From: an uncultured Sphingomonadales bacterium
Lineage (GTDB): Bacteria; Pseudomonadota; Alphaproteobacteria; Sphingomonadales; Sphingomonadaceae
NCBI GenBank assembly: GCA_903911985.1
Contig: CAIWFP010000080.1
Span: 1 to 7,147 of the forward strand
DNA length: 7,147 bases
Reading direction: 5' to 3'
Part shown: piece after piece, positions 1 through 6,953 of the stretch
Numbering within the stretch: the stretch's first letter is position 1
Layout: each line of letters begins with the position of its first letter
Made by a program: the position numbers and the translations under genes
Notes under the pieces: generated by a model
What the model was told of the DNA's origin: nothing
Seen by the model: only the letters and a program-made list of their open reading frames with translations
The model's database searches: none

Positions 1-2
1 CC

Positions 3-1889
3 ATGCTGACAATTCAGGGAATCACCGTGCGCCTTGGCGGGCGCAACATCCTCGATAGTGCCACCGCCGCGATTCCCCCGCGCGGCAAGGTGGGGCTGAT
101 CGGGCGCAATGGCGCGGGCAAATCGACGCTGGTCAAGGCGATCATCGGCGAGATTGAGCCCGACGAGGGCGAGATCGAGATGCCCCGCCGCACCCGCCTT
201 GGCTATATCGCGCAAGAGGCCCCCAGCGGCACCGCCACGCCCTTCGAAACCGTGCTTGCCGCCGATGTGGAGCGCACCGCGCTGCTCGCGGAATCGGAAA
301 GCTGCACCGATCCCCACCGGCTGGGCGATGTCCACGACCGGCTGCTGGCGATCGACGCCTACAGCGCCCCGTCCCGCGCCGCGCGCATTCTCATCGGGCT
401 GGGTTTTGACGAGGAGATGCAGGCGCAGGCACTGGATACCTTTTCCGGCGGGTGGAAGATGCGTGTGGCGCTGGCCTCGCTGCTGTTCTCGTCGCCCGAC
501 GTGCTGCTGCTCGACGAGCCGTCGAACCACCTCGACCTTGAGGCGACACTGTGGCTGGAGAATTTCCTCAAATCCTATCCCGGCACGCTGATCATCATCA
601 GCCACGAGCGTGATCTGCTGAACAATGTGGTCGATCATATCGTCCACCTCACCGGCGGCAAGCTGACGCTCTATCCTGGCGGCTACGACAGTTTCGAGCT
701 GCAACGCAGCGAGCGCCTCGCCCAGATCGCCGCCGCCCGCGCCGCGCAGGAAACGCAGGCGGCCAAGCTGAAGGACTTTGTCGCCCGCAATTCCGCCCGC
801 GCCTCCACCGCCAAGCAGGCCCAGTCGCGCGCCAAGATGCTGGAGCGGATGCAGCCCATCGCCGCCCAGATCGAGGACCCGACGCTCAGCTTCGATTTCC
901 CAGATCCCAGCGAGCTGCGACCCCCGCTGATTACGCTAGACCTCGCATCTGTGGGTTACACCGAGGGCGCACCGATCCTGCAGCGGCTCAATCTGCGCAT
1001 TGACCCCGATGACCGCATTGCGCTGCTCGGCCGCAACGGCAACGGCAAGACCACGCTGGCCCGCCTGCTGGCCGCGCAGCTGACGCCGATGGCCGGTGAA
1101 ATCCACACGGCGGGCAAAATGCAGATCGGCTATTTCACCCAGTATCAGGTGGAGGAGCTGGATTCCGACGCGACGCCGCTGGAGCTGATGACCCGGGCGA
1201 TGAAAGACGCGACAGCCGGGGCCATCCGCGCCCAGCTTGGCCGCTTCGGCTTTTCCGGCAATCGCGCCACCGCGCAGATCACCACGCTTTCGGGTGGCGA
1301 GCGGGCGCGTCTGGCGCTGGCGCTGGTCACGCGCGACGCGCCGCATCTGCTGATCCTCGACGAGCCGACCAACCACCTCGACATCGACGCCCGCGAGGCG
1401 CTGGTGCAGGCACTCAACAGCTACACCGGCGCGGTTATCCTCATCAGCCACGACCGCCACATGGTCGAACTCACCGCCGACCGGCTGGTGCTGGTGGATG
1501 GCGGCACGGCCAAGGAATTTTCCGGCAGCATCGAGGATTACATCGACTGGGTGCTGGGCCGAAACCAGCCCAAGGCGGATGGCGCCGATGGCAAGCCCAA
1601 GCTCAGCAAGCATGATCGCAAGGCCGCAGCCGCCGCCCGCGAGGAAGCACGCGCCCTGAAGAAGGCCGTGAACGAGGCGGAAGGCAGATTGACCAAGCTG
1701 CAGGCGCAGGTCAGCGAGATCGACCGCGCCATGTTCGACCCAACCCACGCCAGCGCGGACCTCGCCAAGCTGACCATGGGCGAACTATCCCGCCGCCGGG
1801 GCCTGCTGGAGAGCGATGTGGCAGCGGCCGAGGCCGAATGGCTGGCACTGAGCGAGATGCTGGAATCCGGGCAGGAAGCGGCCCAGTAG
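3..1889 (+). CDS. ABC-F family ATPase, YheS/Uup type (complete, 628 aa)
   Basis: This is a soluble protein with two ABC ATPase domains and no membrane segments. ABC-F proteins act on the ribosome, where ATP-dependent binding near the E site relieves stalled or slow translation. Domain 1 has Walker A GRNGAGKST at residues 34-42, a slightly altered signature FSGGWKMR (147-154), Walker B ending LLLDEPSNHLD (168-178) and the switch histidine H201. An interdomain linker (about 230-300, charged and helical) follows. Domain 2 has Walker A GRNGNGKTT (343-351), signature LSGGERARLA (429-438), LILDEPTNHLD (450-460) and H483. Both catalytic glutamates (E172, E454) are present. Residues 530-625 form a charged C-terminal coiled coil. 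The stretch around WLENFLKSYPGTLIIISHERD (184-204) resembles E. coli YheS most. The start is the ATG at base 3, which gives a normal family N terminus; its ribosome site lies outside the window. It converges on the exopolysaccharide genes and looks unrelated to them. Antibiotic-resistance ABC-F proteins are an alternative, but nothing here points to one. Confidence 0.95.
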   Translation: MLTIQGITVRLGGRNILDSATAAIPPRGKVGLIGRNGAGKSTLVKAIIGEIEPDEGEIEMPRRTRLGYIAQEAPSGTATPFETVLAADVERTALLAESESCTDPHRLGDVHDRLLAIDAYSAPSRAARILIGLGFDEEMQAQALDTFSGGWKMRVALASLLFSSPDVLLLDEPSNHLDLEATLWLENFLKSYPGTLIIISHERDLLNNVVDHIVHLTGGKLTLYPGGYDSFELQRSERLAQIAAARAAQETQAAKLKDFVARNSARASTAKQAQSRAKMLERMQPIAAQIEDPTLSFDFPDPSELRPPLITLDLASVGYTEGAPILQRLNLRIDPDDRIALLGRNGNGKTTLARLLAAQLTPMAGEIHTAGKMQIGYFTQYQVEELDSDATPLELMTRAMKDATAGAIRAQLGRFGFSGNRATAQITTLSGGERARLALALVTRDAPHLLILDEPTNHLDIDAREALVQALNSYTGAVILISHDRHMVELTADRLVLVDGGTAKEFSGSIEDYIDWVLGRNQPKADGADGKPKLSKHDRKAAAAAREEARALKKAVNEAEGRLTKLQAQVSEIDRAMFDPTHASADLAKLTMGELSRRRGLLESDVAAAEAEWLALSEMLESGQEAAQ

Positions 1890-2023
1890 CGGCTAAAAGT
1901 GGCTCCAGAATTTTTCAGAAATTTAGCACTCCCTTGCCGTCTCCCGGCGATGGAGCAGGGCTGACGGCGACCTCCGATCCAACCTCACCGCGCCGCAGGC
2001 TTTCAAGGCCGCTTCGCGACAGG

Positions 2024-2046
2024 GCGCCTCGCCGAGAGGGAGGCGC
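2024..2046. other. Hairpin in the convergent intergenic region
   Basis: A perfect 7-bp inverted repeat, GCGCCTC (2024-2030) and GAGGCGC (2040-2046), flanks a 9-base loop. It lies downstream of the ABC-F gene and has no following T-run. It may be an RNA 3'-end structure or a piece of an intergenic repeat; I cannot tell which. Confidence 0.35.
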
Positions 2047-2066
2047 GACGCAGGCAGTAATGGGGT

Positions 2067-2085
2067 TTGGGGCCTAAGGCCCCAA
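2067..2085. terminator. Possible bidirectional terminator hairpin between convergent genes
   Basis: A perfect 8-bp inverted repeat, TTGGGGCC / GGCCCCAA, has a 3-base TAA loop. Flanking G-U pairs could lengthen the stem in RNA. It sits between the ABC-F stop (1889) and the phosphotransferase stop (2131), which converge, so one hairpin could end both transcripts. The plus side is followed by a mixed pyrimidine stretch (GTCTTCCCTCT) rather than a clean T-run, and the minus side lacks one too. The terminator call therefore rests on position and stem quality. Confidence 0.5.
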
Positions 2086-2130
2086 GTCTTCCCTCTACCC
2101 TGCCTCTAAAGTGCGCAGCGTTCAAACCGC

Positions 2131-3546
2131 TCAATAGGCGTTTTTGTGGAACGGCACCGTCACCGTGCGGAACAGGATCTCCACATCGCGCCACACGGTC
2201 CAGTCGAGCATATAGGCCGTGTCCATCGCCACGCGGCCGGTCAGGTCGTCCGCCGTCTCGGTGGTGCCGCGCCAGCCGCTCACCTGCGCCAGCCCCGTGA
2301 TGCCGGGCTTGATGGCATGGCGGTGCCAGTAGCGTTCGTCCAGTTCCCAGAACATCTGCCCCGCCGCCTTGCTGGCCACGGCATGGGGGCGCGGGCCCAC
2401 GATGCTCATGGTGCCGTGGATTACGTTGAAGATCTGCGGCAGCTCGTCAATGCTGGTTTTGCGGATGAAGGCGCCGACGCGCGTCACGCGCGGATCGACC
2501 CGGCCGGTGGAGGTATTGCCCGCCACATCGCACATGTCGGTGCGCATGGAGCGGAACTTGTAGACGTTGAACAGACGGTTGCCCCGGCCCACGCGCGGCT
2601 GGCGGAAGAACACCGGCCCGGGGCTGTCCAGCTTTACGGCAATGGCGGTGACCAGCAGGATCGGCCAGACGCAAGCCAAGGCACCCAGCGCGACGGCAAG
2701 GTCAAAACTGCGCTTCACAATCCGGTTGGTGGTATCGAGCGCGCCCAGCGTGACCACGGCGGTGGTGTTGGGTCCGGCGCGGCCGGTGCGCAGCATGCCG
2801 ATGGAATCAACCTCGGGCAGTACCAGTTCGCCCTGAACATTGGCGCCCTTGAACACATCGATCCACAGCGGTCGCCGCTCCGGGCTGCAGGCCACGATCA
2901 CCCGCTCCACCCCAAAAATCGCCGCAGCCAGCGAATCAAGCGCGGCCGGATCGTTGCGATCGGGGCGCAAGCCGGCGATTCCAGCGAAAATCGTGGGAAA
3001 ATCATAGGGCAGGTCGAGGGCGAGATCATCGACAATGGCGAGAACGGCGGTCGGCTGCCCCTTGAACAGCCAGCCCATGATACGCTCGGCCAGTCCGTGC
3101 CAGCCCGCAAGCCAGCCCGCGCCCAGCAGCGTGCCCACCGCGACAACCCCGGCCGAGCGCAGGAACTGCGCATCAAACCGCAGCGCGAGCAGGCCAACCA
3201 GCAGCCCCGCCGTGAACAGCGCCGACATAGTATCGCGCGAGGCCCGTTCGGGATCGGCCAGAAAGCGGGAGGAATAGGGCTTGCGCTGGATGGCGATAGC
3301 CACAAACATCGGTACAAAGGCCACGCCGGGCCGCAAGGCCCACTCGGGCAGGAAGGCCTGATGGGTGGTCACATCCACCACAAACGCCGCCGCGATGAGG
3401 AATACCGCGACCAGCCCCAGCACATCGCCCAGCGCCAGACCGACATAGAACGCCAGCCGCATCGAGCGCAGATAGCGCAACCATTTGGCATCGAAGGATG
3501 GGACATCCACCGTGCCGTCGGGATTGAGCCTGCCTTCAGGTATCAT
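2131..3546 (-). CDS. Polyprenyl-phosphate sugar-1-phosphate transferase, exopolysaccharide initiating enzyme (WcaJ/GumD type)
   Basis: This membrane enzyme transfers a hexose-1-phosphate from a nucleotide sugar to undecaprenyl phosphate, the first step of lipid-linked repeat-unit assembly. Residues are numbered from the ATG at 3546 (471 aa, normal for the long form of the family). About four hydrophobic segments lie at roughly 31-58, 73-87, 108-124 and 130-147. A Rossmann-like soluble part follows (about 165-255). The catalytic domain begins at KRSFDLAVA (279-287) with a hydrophobic, probably re-entrant helix (285-305). It then shows PGPVFFRQPRVGRGN (310-324), YKFRSMR (329-335), the catalytic Asp-Glu pair in SIDELPQIFNV (365-375), SIVGPRPH (381-388) and KPGITGLAQVSGW (413-425). 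It ends in KNAY, a common ending in this family. An in-frame TTG at 3558 would add four residues, but the GGGGGA element lies just before the ATG, so I chose the ATG. It is the last gene of the minus-strand block. Glucose or galactose as substrate cannot be read from sequence. Confidence 0.93.
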   Translation of the reverse strand: MIPEGRLNPDGTVDVPSFDAKWLRYLRSMRLAFYVGLALGDVLGLVAVFLIAAAFVVDVTTHQAFLPEWALRPGVAFVPMFVAIAIQRKPYSSRFLADPERASRDTMSALFTAGLLVGLLALRFDAQFLRSAGVVAVGTLLGAGWLAGWHGLAERIMGWLFKGQPTAVLAIVDDLALDLPYDFPTIFAGIAGLRPDRNDPAALDSLAAAIFGVERVIVACSPERRPLWIDVFKGANVQGELVLPEVDSIGMLRTGRAGPNTTAVVTLGALDTTNRIVKRSFDLAVALGALACVWPILLVTAIAVKLDSPGPVFFRQPRVGRGNRLFNVYKFRSMRTDMCDVAGNTSTGRVDPRVTRVGAFIRKTSIDELPQIFNVIHGTMSIVGPRPHAVASKAAGQMFWELDERYWHRHAIKPGITGLAQVSGWRGTTETADDLTGRVAMDTAYMLDWTVWRDVEILFRTVTVPFHKNAY

Positions 3547-3550
3547 AACG

Positions 3551-3556
3551 TCCCCC
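3551..3556 (-). promoter_or_regulatory. Ribosome binding site deciding the phosphotransferase start
   Basis: GGGGGA on the minus strand ends four bases before the ATG at 3546. It overlaps the competing in-frame TTG at 3558-3556, which has only a poorly placed GGAA before it. This favours the ATG as the true start. Confidence 0.6.
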
Positions 3557-3564
3557 AATTCCGC

Positions 3565-3605
3565 GTCGCCCCGTACTTGCCAATGGCAAGGGAGCGAATG
3601 GCGAC
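3565..3605 (-). promoter_or_regulatory. Nested hairpin in the leader between wecG-like and phosphotransferase genes
   Basis: The outer arms GTCGCC (3565-3570) and GGCGAC (3600-3605) are perfectly complementary. They enclose an inner perfect stem CTTGCC / GGCAAG (3576-3581, 3585-3590) with a 3-base loop. The structure fills most of the gap between the two genes and ends about nine bases before the GGGGGA ribosome site. It could affect mRNA stability or the translation ratio of the two enzymes; no function is shown. Confidence 0.4.
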
Positions 3606-3616
3606 TTCACGCCGCC

Positions 3617-4498
3617 TCATCCTTTTGCCCCATGCTCCGGGCCCGCCGGTGTGGTCGGGTTGGAGCGCAGCGCCCGTGACTGCTGCCAGGTCCAGGCCAA
3701 ATCGGACAAGGCCGCATGAACAAAGCCGATGGCCGAGGGCACATAGCGGCGCAGCATCCGCCCAGGTTCAAGGACAAGGCGCCACAACCACTCCAGATTG
3801 AGCCGGACGATGAGTGCCGGCGGCGGGCGCGTCTTGCCGATCAGCAGCCGCATGCTCTGACCCACACACAGGGCCCAGCAGGAGGGCAGAATGGCGCTGT
3901 AGCGATAGACGAAGACCTCGCTCTTGGGCGCGCCCACGCCCATGAACAGCAGGCTGGTGCCAAAACGGTTGATGTCATCCACCAGAGCCAGACAATGTTC
4001 GACATTGTGTTCGAAGCCGAAAGGCGGGACATGGGTGCACAGGGCAAAGCCGGGGAATTTTTCCGCTGCCCAATTCTCCAGCCCGCGCGCCGTCTCCTCG
4101 CTGTCGACGACGAAATAGCCGCGATGGCCGACCAGAGCGGCGGGGTCGGCGAACATATGCTCCACCACCTCGCGGCCGGTCACCCGCCCCGGCAGGAACA
4201 GGCCCCGCAAGCGGGCAAATCGATAGACCGGAAAACCATCGGCCACGAGAATCTGGGCTGAGGCCATGGCCTGCCCGAATTCGAGATCGCGCCGGCCAAG
4301 GGCGATGTGCTGGATGTTGGGGGTAACGAACAATCCCGCCCCCTCGTCAGCCCCGCGCTTTGTCGTCAGAATGTATTGGGCGGCCTGCGCCGTGTCGAAA
4401 TCCCGGAATCGCAAACCCAGAACCGGCTTTCGCTCCCGCCGCTCCGGCCCCGGATATGCCCCCGGCGGAGGCGTTTTCGCCCAGACTGGTTGTTCCAC
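3617..4498 (-). CDS. WecG/TagA/CpsF-family glycosyltransferase (GT26-like)
   Basis: Family members transfer a sugar, typically N-acetylmannosamine or its uronic acid or glucose, to a lipid-linked sugar at the inner face of the membrane. The protein is 293 aa, with about 25 disordered Pro/Arg-rich residues first. Family landmarks in order are VTPNIQHI (58-65, usual T-x-N-x-[DE]H), ADG (86-88, with the presumed catalytic Asp87), RVTGREVVEHM (105-115), FVVDSEE (129-135), LLFMGVGAPKSE (183-194) and EWLWRLVLEPGRMLRRY (236-252). Two places depart from consensus: PKSE replaces the usual PKQE, and CVGQSMRLLIGKTRPPP (211-227) replaces the usual GxxFDxxAGxxxRAP-like block. The start is a GTG with GAGG (4508-4505) six bases upstream; an in-frame TAG occurs further up and no better start lies between. 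The stop is 58-70 bases before the phosphotransferase, so the two are probably co-transcribed. The fold call is firm; donor and acceptor are unknown. Confidence 0.88.
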   Translation of the reverse strand: MEQPVWAKTPPPGAYPGPERRERKPVLGLRFRDFDTAQAAQYILTTKRGADEGAGLFVTPNIQHIALGRRDLEFGQAMASAQILVADGFPVYRFARLRGLFLPGRVTGREVVEHMFADPAALVGHRGYFVVDSEETARGLENWAAEKFPGFALCTHVPPFGFEHNVEHCLALVDDINRFGTSLLFMGVGAPKSEVFVYRYSAILPSCWALCVGQSMRLLIGKTRPPPALIVRLNLEWLWRLVLEPGRMLRRYVPSAIGFVHAALSDLAWTWQQSRALRSNPTTPAGPEHGAKG

Positions 4499-4504
4499 GC
4501 TCCA

Positions 4505-4508
4505 CCTC
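4505..4508 (-). promoter_or_regulatory. Ribosome binding site supporting the GTG start
   Basis: On the minus strand GAGG lies six bases before the GTG at 4498, within the purine-rich sequence GCGAGGTGGAGC. This supports the non-ATG start of the WecG-like gene. Confidence 0.6.
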
Positions 4509-4578
4509 GCTGTCAGCCGCGGGTATTCCCCCCCCCGCCAGATCTACGGTCAGACGAAACAGCTACGCGTAAATGTTT

Positions 4579-4598
4579 AACGCCGCGTTTACGGCGTT
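4579..4598. repeat. Inverted repeat, possible operator
   Basis: Perfect 7-bp arms AACGCCG (4579-4585) and CGGCGTT (4592-4598) flank a 6-base spacer. A second pair, CGTAAA (4568-4573) and TTTACG (4588-4593), overlaps it. Neither strand has a T-run after it, which argues against an intrinsic terminator. It lies about 80-100 bases upstream of the WecG-like GTG, a reasonable place for a regulator site. Confidence 0.4.
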
Positions 4599-4859
4599 TG
4601 CGCGCCCGTTGCGCGCGGGCCCGCGGCGGGCGGGGGCCTCGATCCGGGGCGGTAGCGGGGGGCTATCGCCGGAAAAACCGCAGATGACGCGTTAACCCTG
4701 CATCAGGAATCTGTGCGCACCACAAAGCGCCTTTCCGCCCAAGGCCCGGCATCGTTACCCCGGCAGGGCGATCCGCGTGGTTGGCGTGGGTGCATTGCGC
4801 ATCTTGCTGGCGCGCGCAGACCACCGGATGGCTAATCCCGTGCGGCCGGAAATTCGCGG

Positions 4860-6953
4860 TTACAGCCGAAAGCGCCGCCGCCACGAGGCGAACAGCCGGG
4901 GCGTGCCGGGCGTAACCCCCCGGTTGAACAGCAGGGCATAGAGCCAGCCGGGAATATGCGAGCGGCGGCCGAGCAGCAGCAGGCCTGTCACCTGCACATT
5001 CAACTGGGCGAGCTGTCGCAGCAACTCCACCAGCACCGGGCGCCGGGTTACCTCGCATTCCACCACAACGATCACGTGATCGACCGCTTGCGACAGCAAC
5101 AAGGCCTCTGGCCCGGCTGCCACGGGGGGGCTGGTGACCACAACATGGCCAAACCCGGCCCTGAGCGCACGGATCATGCCCATTGCCCCCACCAGATTTT
5201 TGCTGAGCGCGGTGTCAACCACGGCGGCGGGCAGGTTTCCGACCCTGTCGAACACCAGCTCTTCCACACTGCCCGCGCGCTGCCCGCCGGGGGCGAAGCG
5301 CAGCAGAACGGCCTTGCCGGGTCGCAAATTTTCCAGTGCCTCGGCAAGCCAGAGGGCCGCCGTTTGCAGGTTTCGCCGCGAGGCGTGCTCGACAAACAAT
5401 ACCGAGCCCTCGCGCGAGAGGATATTGGTGCTGATCGCCGACAGCACCCGCAGGACCGCGGCCTGACGGCTCTCGGCAAGGTCACCGGCAAGCGGGGCCG
5501 CGAGAACCGGCAGGCCCGTGGCCGCCTCCACTTCCCGCGCCGACAGAAACACCTCGCGCAGGGACGTCAGCAGCCCCACCGTCACCGCCGCCGTTGCCAG
5601 CGCCACGATCACGCCCGCGGTCAGGATCAGCGAGCGCGGATTGGACCGGCTGATGGGCGCTGTGGGGGCCTCGATCAGGCGGACCGAGGGGTTGCCCTCC
5701 ACCGAGTCCTGATTGAGCTGTACCCTGGCCTGCGCCACCTGCATGGCCAGCGACCGGTAGTTGTCGGCGGCGAGATCGCGGTTGAGCCGCAGCTGGGCGA
5801 GGCGCTGGCCGATGTCGTTGAACCGGCTGAGCCGCTGATCGGACTGCCGCATCTCGGAGGTCAGCGCCGCCTTGCGCCCGGCATTGCCGGCGGCGCTCAC
5901 CTCGGCGTCCACCAGCCTGATGGAGGCGGTATCGAACACCTGATTGCGCCCGGATCGCCGCGTATCGGGCAGCGACGCCTTCTGGCCGGAAAGCGCCGAT
6001 TCCAGCGTGGCGATCTGGGTGTCGAGCTGCACCACCAGCGGCGAGCCGGGCATGTAGCGGGAGGCGACATCGGCGCGTTTGGCCTGCAGGGCAAGCAATT
6101 GCGCGCGCATGTCGCCCGTCGCGCGGGCGGCCTCGCCATTGTCGGTATAGAGTTCGACATTCGTCGGGATCACCGACAACTCGTTGCGCAGGCGCGAGAT
6201 CGCGTGATGGGTATCGGCCAGATTGGCCTGCTCGTTCTGCCAGTTCAGCCGCAGCGTGTCGTTCTCCTTCACCGCACCGGCAATCTGCGCCGATATATCG
6301 ACGATGTGATGCTCGCGCTGAAAGGCGGTGAGTTCGCCGTCGGCGGTGTCCAGCTGGCGGCTGGCCTCGTCGCTCTGGCGCTGCAGATAGGCCACGCGCC
6401 CGGCGGTCAGCGCATTGGCGCGGGCCTGATAATAGCCCTTGATCAGCAGGTTGAGCACATTGACCGCGCGATGCGGGTCGCTGGCGCTATAGGTGACCTC
6501 GATGACGTTGGTGTCATTCACCTTGGCGACGCTGAAATCCTTCTCGAAACCGACGATGGCGCGCGATACTTCGGCCTCGCCGGCGCCGGGGGGGAGCATG
6601 CCGCGCACCACCTGACGGTGCAGATCAAGGCTGGAGAGCAACTGCTGCTCGACATTCGCCACAGCGGCGGGATCGAGCGCCTGCCCGGGCAGACGGGGCG
6701 CATTGGCCTCGCCCGTGTCATATACCCCGGTGGACAGCGGCAGCAGTCGCGCCTCGGCGGTGTAGCGCGGCGGCATCAGAACCGCCGCCAGCAGCCCCAA
6801 CACCAGCACCACCCCCGCTGCGACCATGGCGGCACGGCGGTGGAAGAAGATCGCGTTCAGCACCTCGCGCAGCTCCACCGGCGCCGGGCTCAAAGCCGCC
6901 GGTGCCGCTTCCTGCGCGCGAAACGGTGAATTCGATGCGGTGAATTCCTGCAT
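4860..6953 (-). CDS. Exopolysaccharide chain-length/export co-polymerase (Wzz/GumC/Wzc type) with degenerate BY-kinase domain
   Basis: This inner-membrane polysaccharide co-polymerase is 697 aa, close to the length of a Wzc-type fusion. A cytoplasmic N terminus with the Wzz-type start LREVLNAIFFHRRAAM (28-43) leads into TM1 (about 41-60). A periplasmic region (61-440) follows, with conserved EVTYSASDPHRAVNVLN (152-168) and long coiled coils (about 190-325 and 360-415). The proline-rich PTAPISRSNPR (430-440) precedes TM2 (441-463). The C-terminal region (about 470-697) keeps the kinase layout but not the chemistry. Walker A should lie near 518-532, where the sequence is LFVEHASRRNLQTAA with no GK[ST]. 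Walker A' is VLLRFAPGG (549-557) without its Asp pair. Walker B is VVVTSPPV (604-611) instead of an I-D-x-PP form. The tail is WRRRFRL, with no tyrosine cluster. I infer it cannot bind ATP conventionally or autophosphorylate. The ATG at 6953 has only a weak ribosome site (AAAAAGAC). It is the first gene of the minus-strand block and is divergent from the gene at 7084. Confidence 0.9.
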   Translation of the reverse strand: MQEFTASNSPFRAQEAAPAALSPAPVELREVLNAIFFHRRAAMVAAGVVLVLGLLAAVLMPPRYTAEARLLPLSTGVYDTGEANAPRLPGQALDPAAVANVEQQLLSSLDLHRQVVRGMLPPGAGEAEVSRAIVGFEKDFSVAKVNDTNVIEVTYSASDPHRAVNVLNLLIKGYYQARANALTAGRVAYLQRQSDEASRQLDTADGELTAFQREHHIVDISAQIAGAVKENDTLRLNWQNEQANLADTHHAISRLRNELSVIPTNVELYTDNGEAARATGDMRAQLLALQAKRADVASRYMPGSPLVVQLDTQIATLESALSGQKASLPDTRRSGRNQVFDTASIRLVDAEVSAAGNAGRKAALTSEMRQSDQRLSRFNDIGQRLAQLRLNRDLAADNYRSLAMQVAQARVQLNQDSVEGNPSVRLIEAPTAPISRSNPRSLILTAGVIVALATAAVTVGLLTSLREVFLSAREVEAATGLPVLAAPLAGDLAESRQAAVLRVLSAISTNILSREGSVLFVEHASRRNLQTAALWLAEALENLRPGKAVLLRFAPGGQRAGSVEELVFDRVGNLPAAVVDTALSKNLVGAMGMIRALRAGFGHVVVTSPPVAAGPEALLLSQAVDHVIVVVECEVTRRPVLVELLRQLAQLNVQVTGLLLLGRRSHIPGWLYALLFNRGVTPGTPRLFASWRRRFRL
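6924..6947. repeat. Short direct repeat at the start of the co-polymerase gene
   Basis: CGGTGAATTC occurs twice (6924-6933 and 6938-6947), separated by GATG, a 14-base period. It falls within codons 3-10 of the co-polymerase gene. The period is not a multiple of three, so the two copies encode different residues, which makes a protein-level reason unlikely. It could be a tandem protein-binding site, a micro-duplication or chance. Confidence 0.35.

Larger units (their letters stand above)
4499..4859 (-). other. 361-base non-coding gap inside the exopolysaccharide block
   Basis: No convincing gene lies here on either strand. The half nearer the co-polymerase stop (4690-4859) shows nothing clear. 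The half nearer the WecG-like start holds a 12-bp GC palindrome (4614-4625), an inverted repeat (4579-4598) with overlapping CGTAAA/TTTACG arms (4568-4593), and a run of nine G on the minus strand (4536-4528). The segment 4541-4599 is richer in A/T than its surroundings. The length of the gap and this local structure suggest a separate promoter or operator for the two downstream genes. I could not identify convincing -35/-10 boxes. Confidence 0.5.

Noticed and set aside
936..1748. A 270-codon minus-strand frame inside the ABC-F gene
   Set aside because: It lies wholly inside a gene with two complete sets of ABC motifs and shows no recognisable domain.
2146..3801. A 551-codon open frame on the plus strand opposite the phosphotransferase
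   Set aside because: Same cause: the opposite strand has full catalytic motifs, and this translation has the His/Gln/Arg-rich look of an antisense frame.
4579..4598. The inverted repeat as an intrinsic terminator of the co-polymerase transcript
   Set aside because: On the minus strand the stem is followed by AAACATTTAC rather than a T-run, and the stem is only 7 bp.
4307..4687. Plus-strand frames across the WecG-like start and the gap
   Set aside because: The translations are Arg/Pro-rich low-complexity sequence, run over the WecG-like coding start, and lack plausible ribosome sites.
4663..5058. Minus-strand frame of 131 codons reaching into the 361-base gap
   Set aside because: It overlaps the co-polymerase 3' end in another frame. 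Its Ala/Arg/Pro-rich translation matches nothing I recognise.
4956..6929. A 657-codon open frame on the plus strand opposite the co-polymerase gene
   Set aside because: It is the antisense shadow of a strongly supported gene in GC-rich DNA. Its translation is rich in His, Gln, Arg and Gly, with no domain, membrane segment or family motif.
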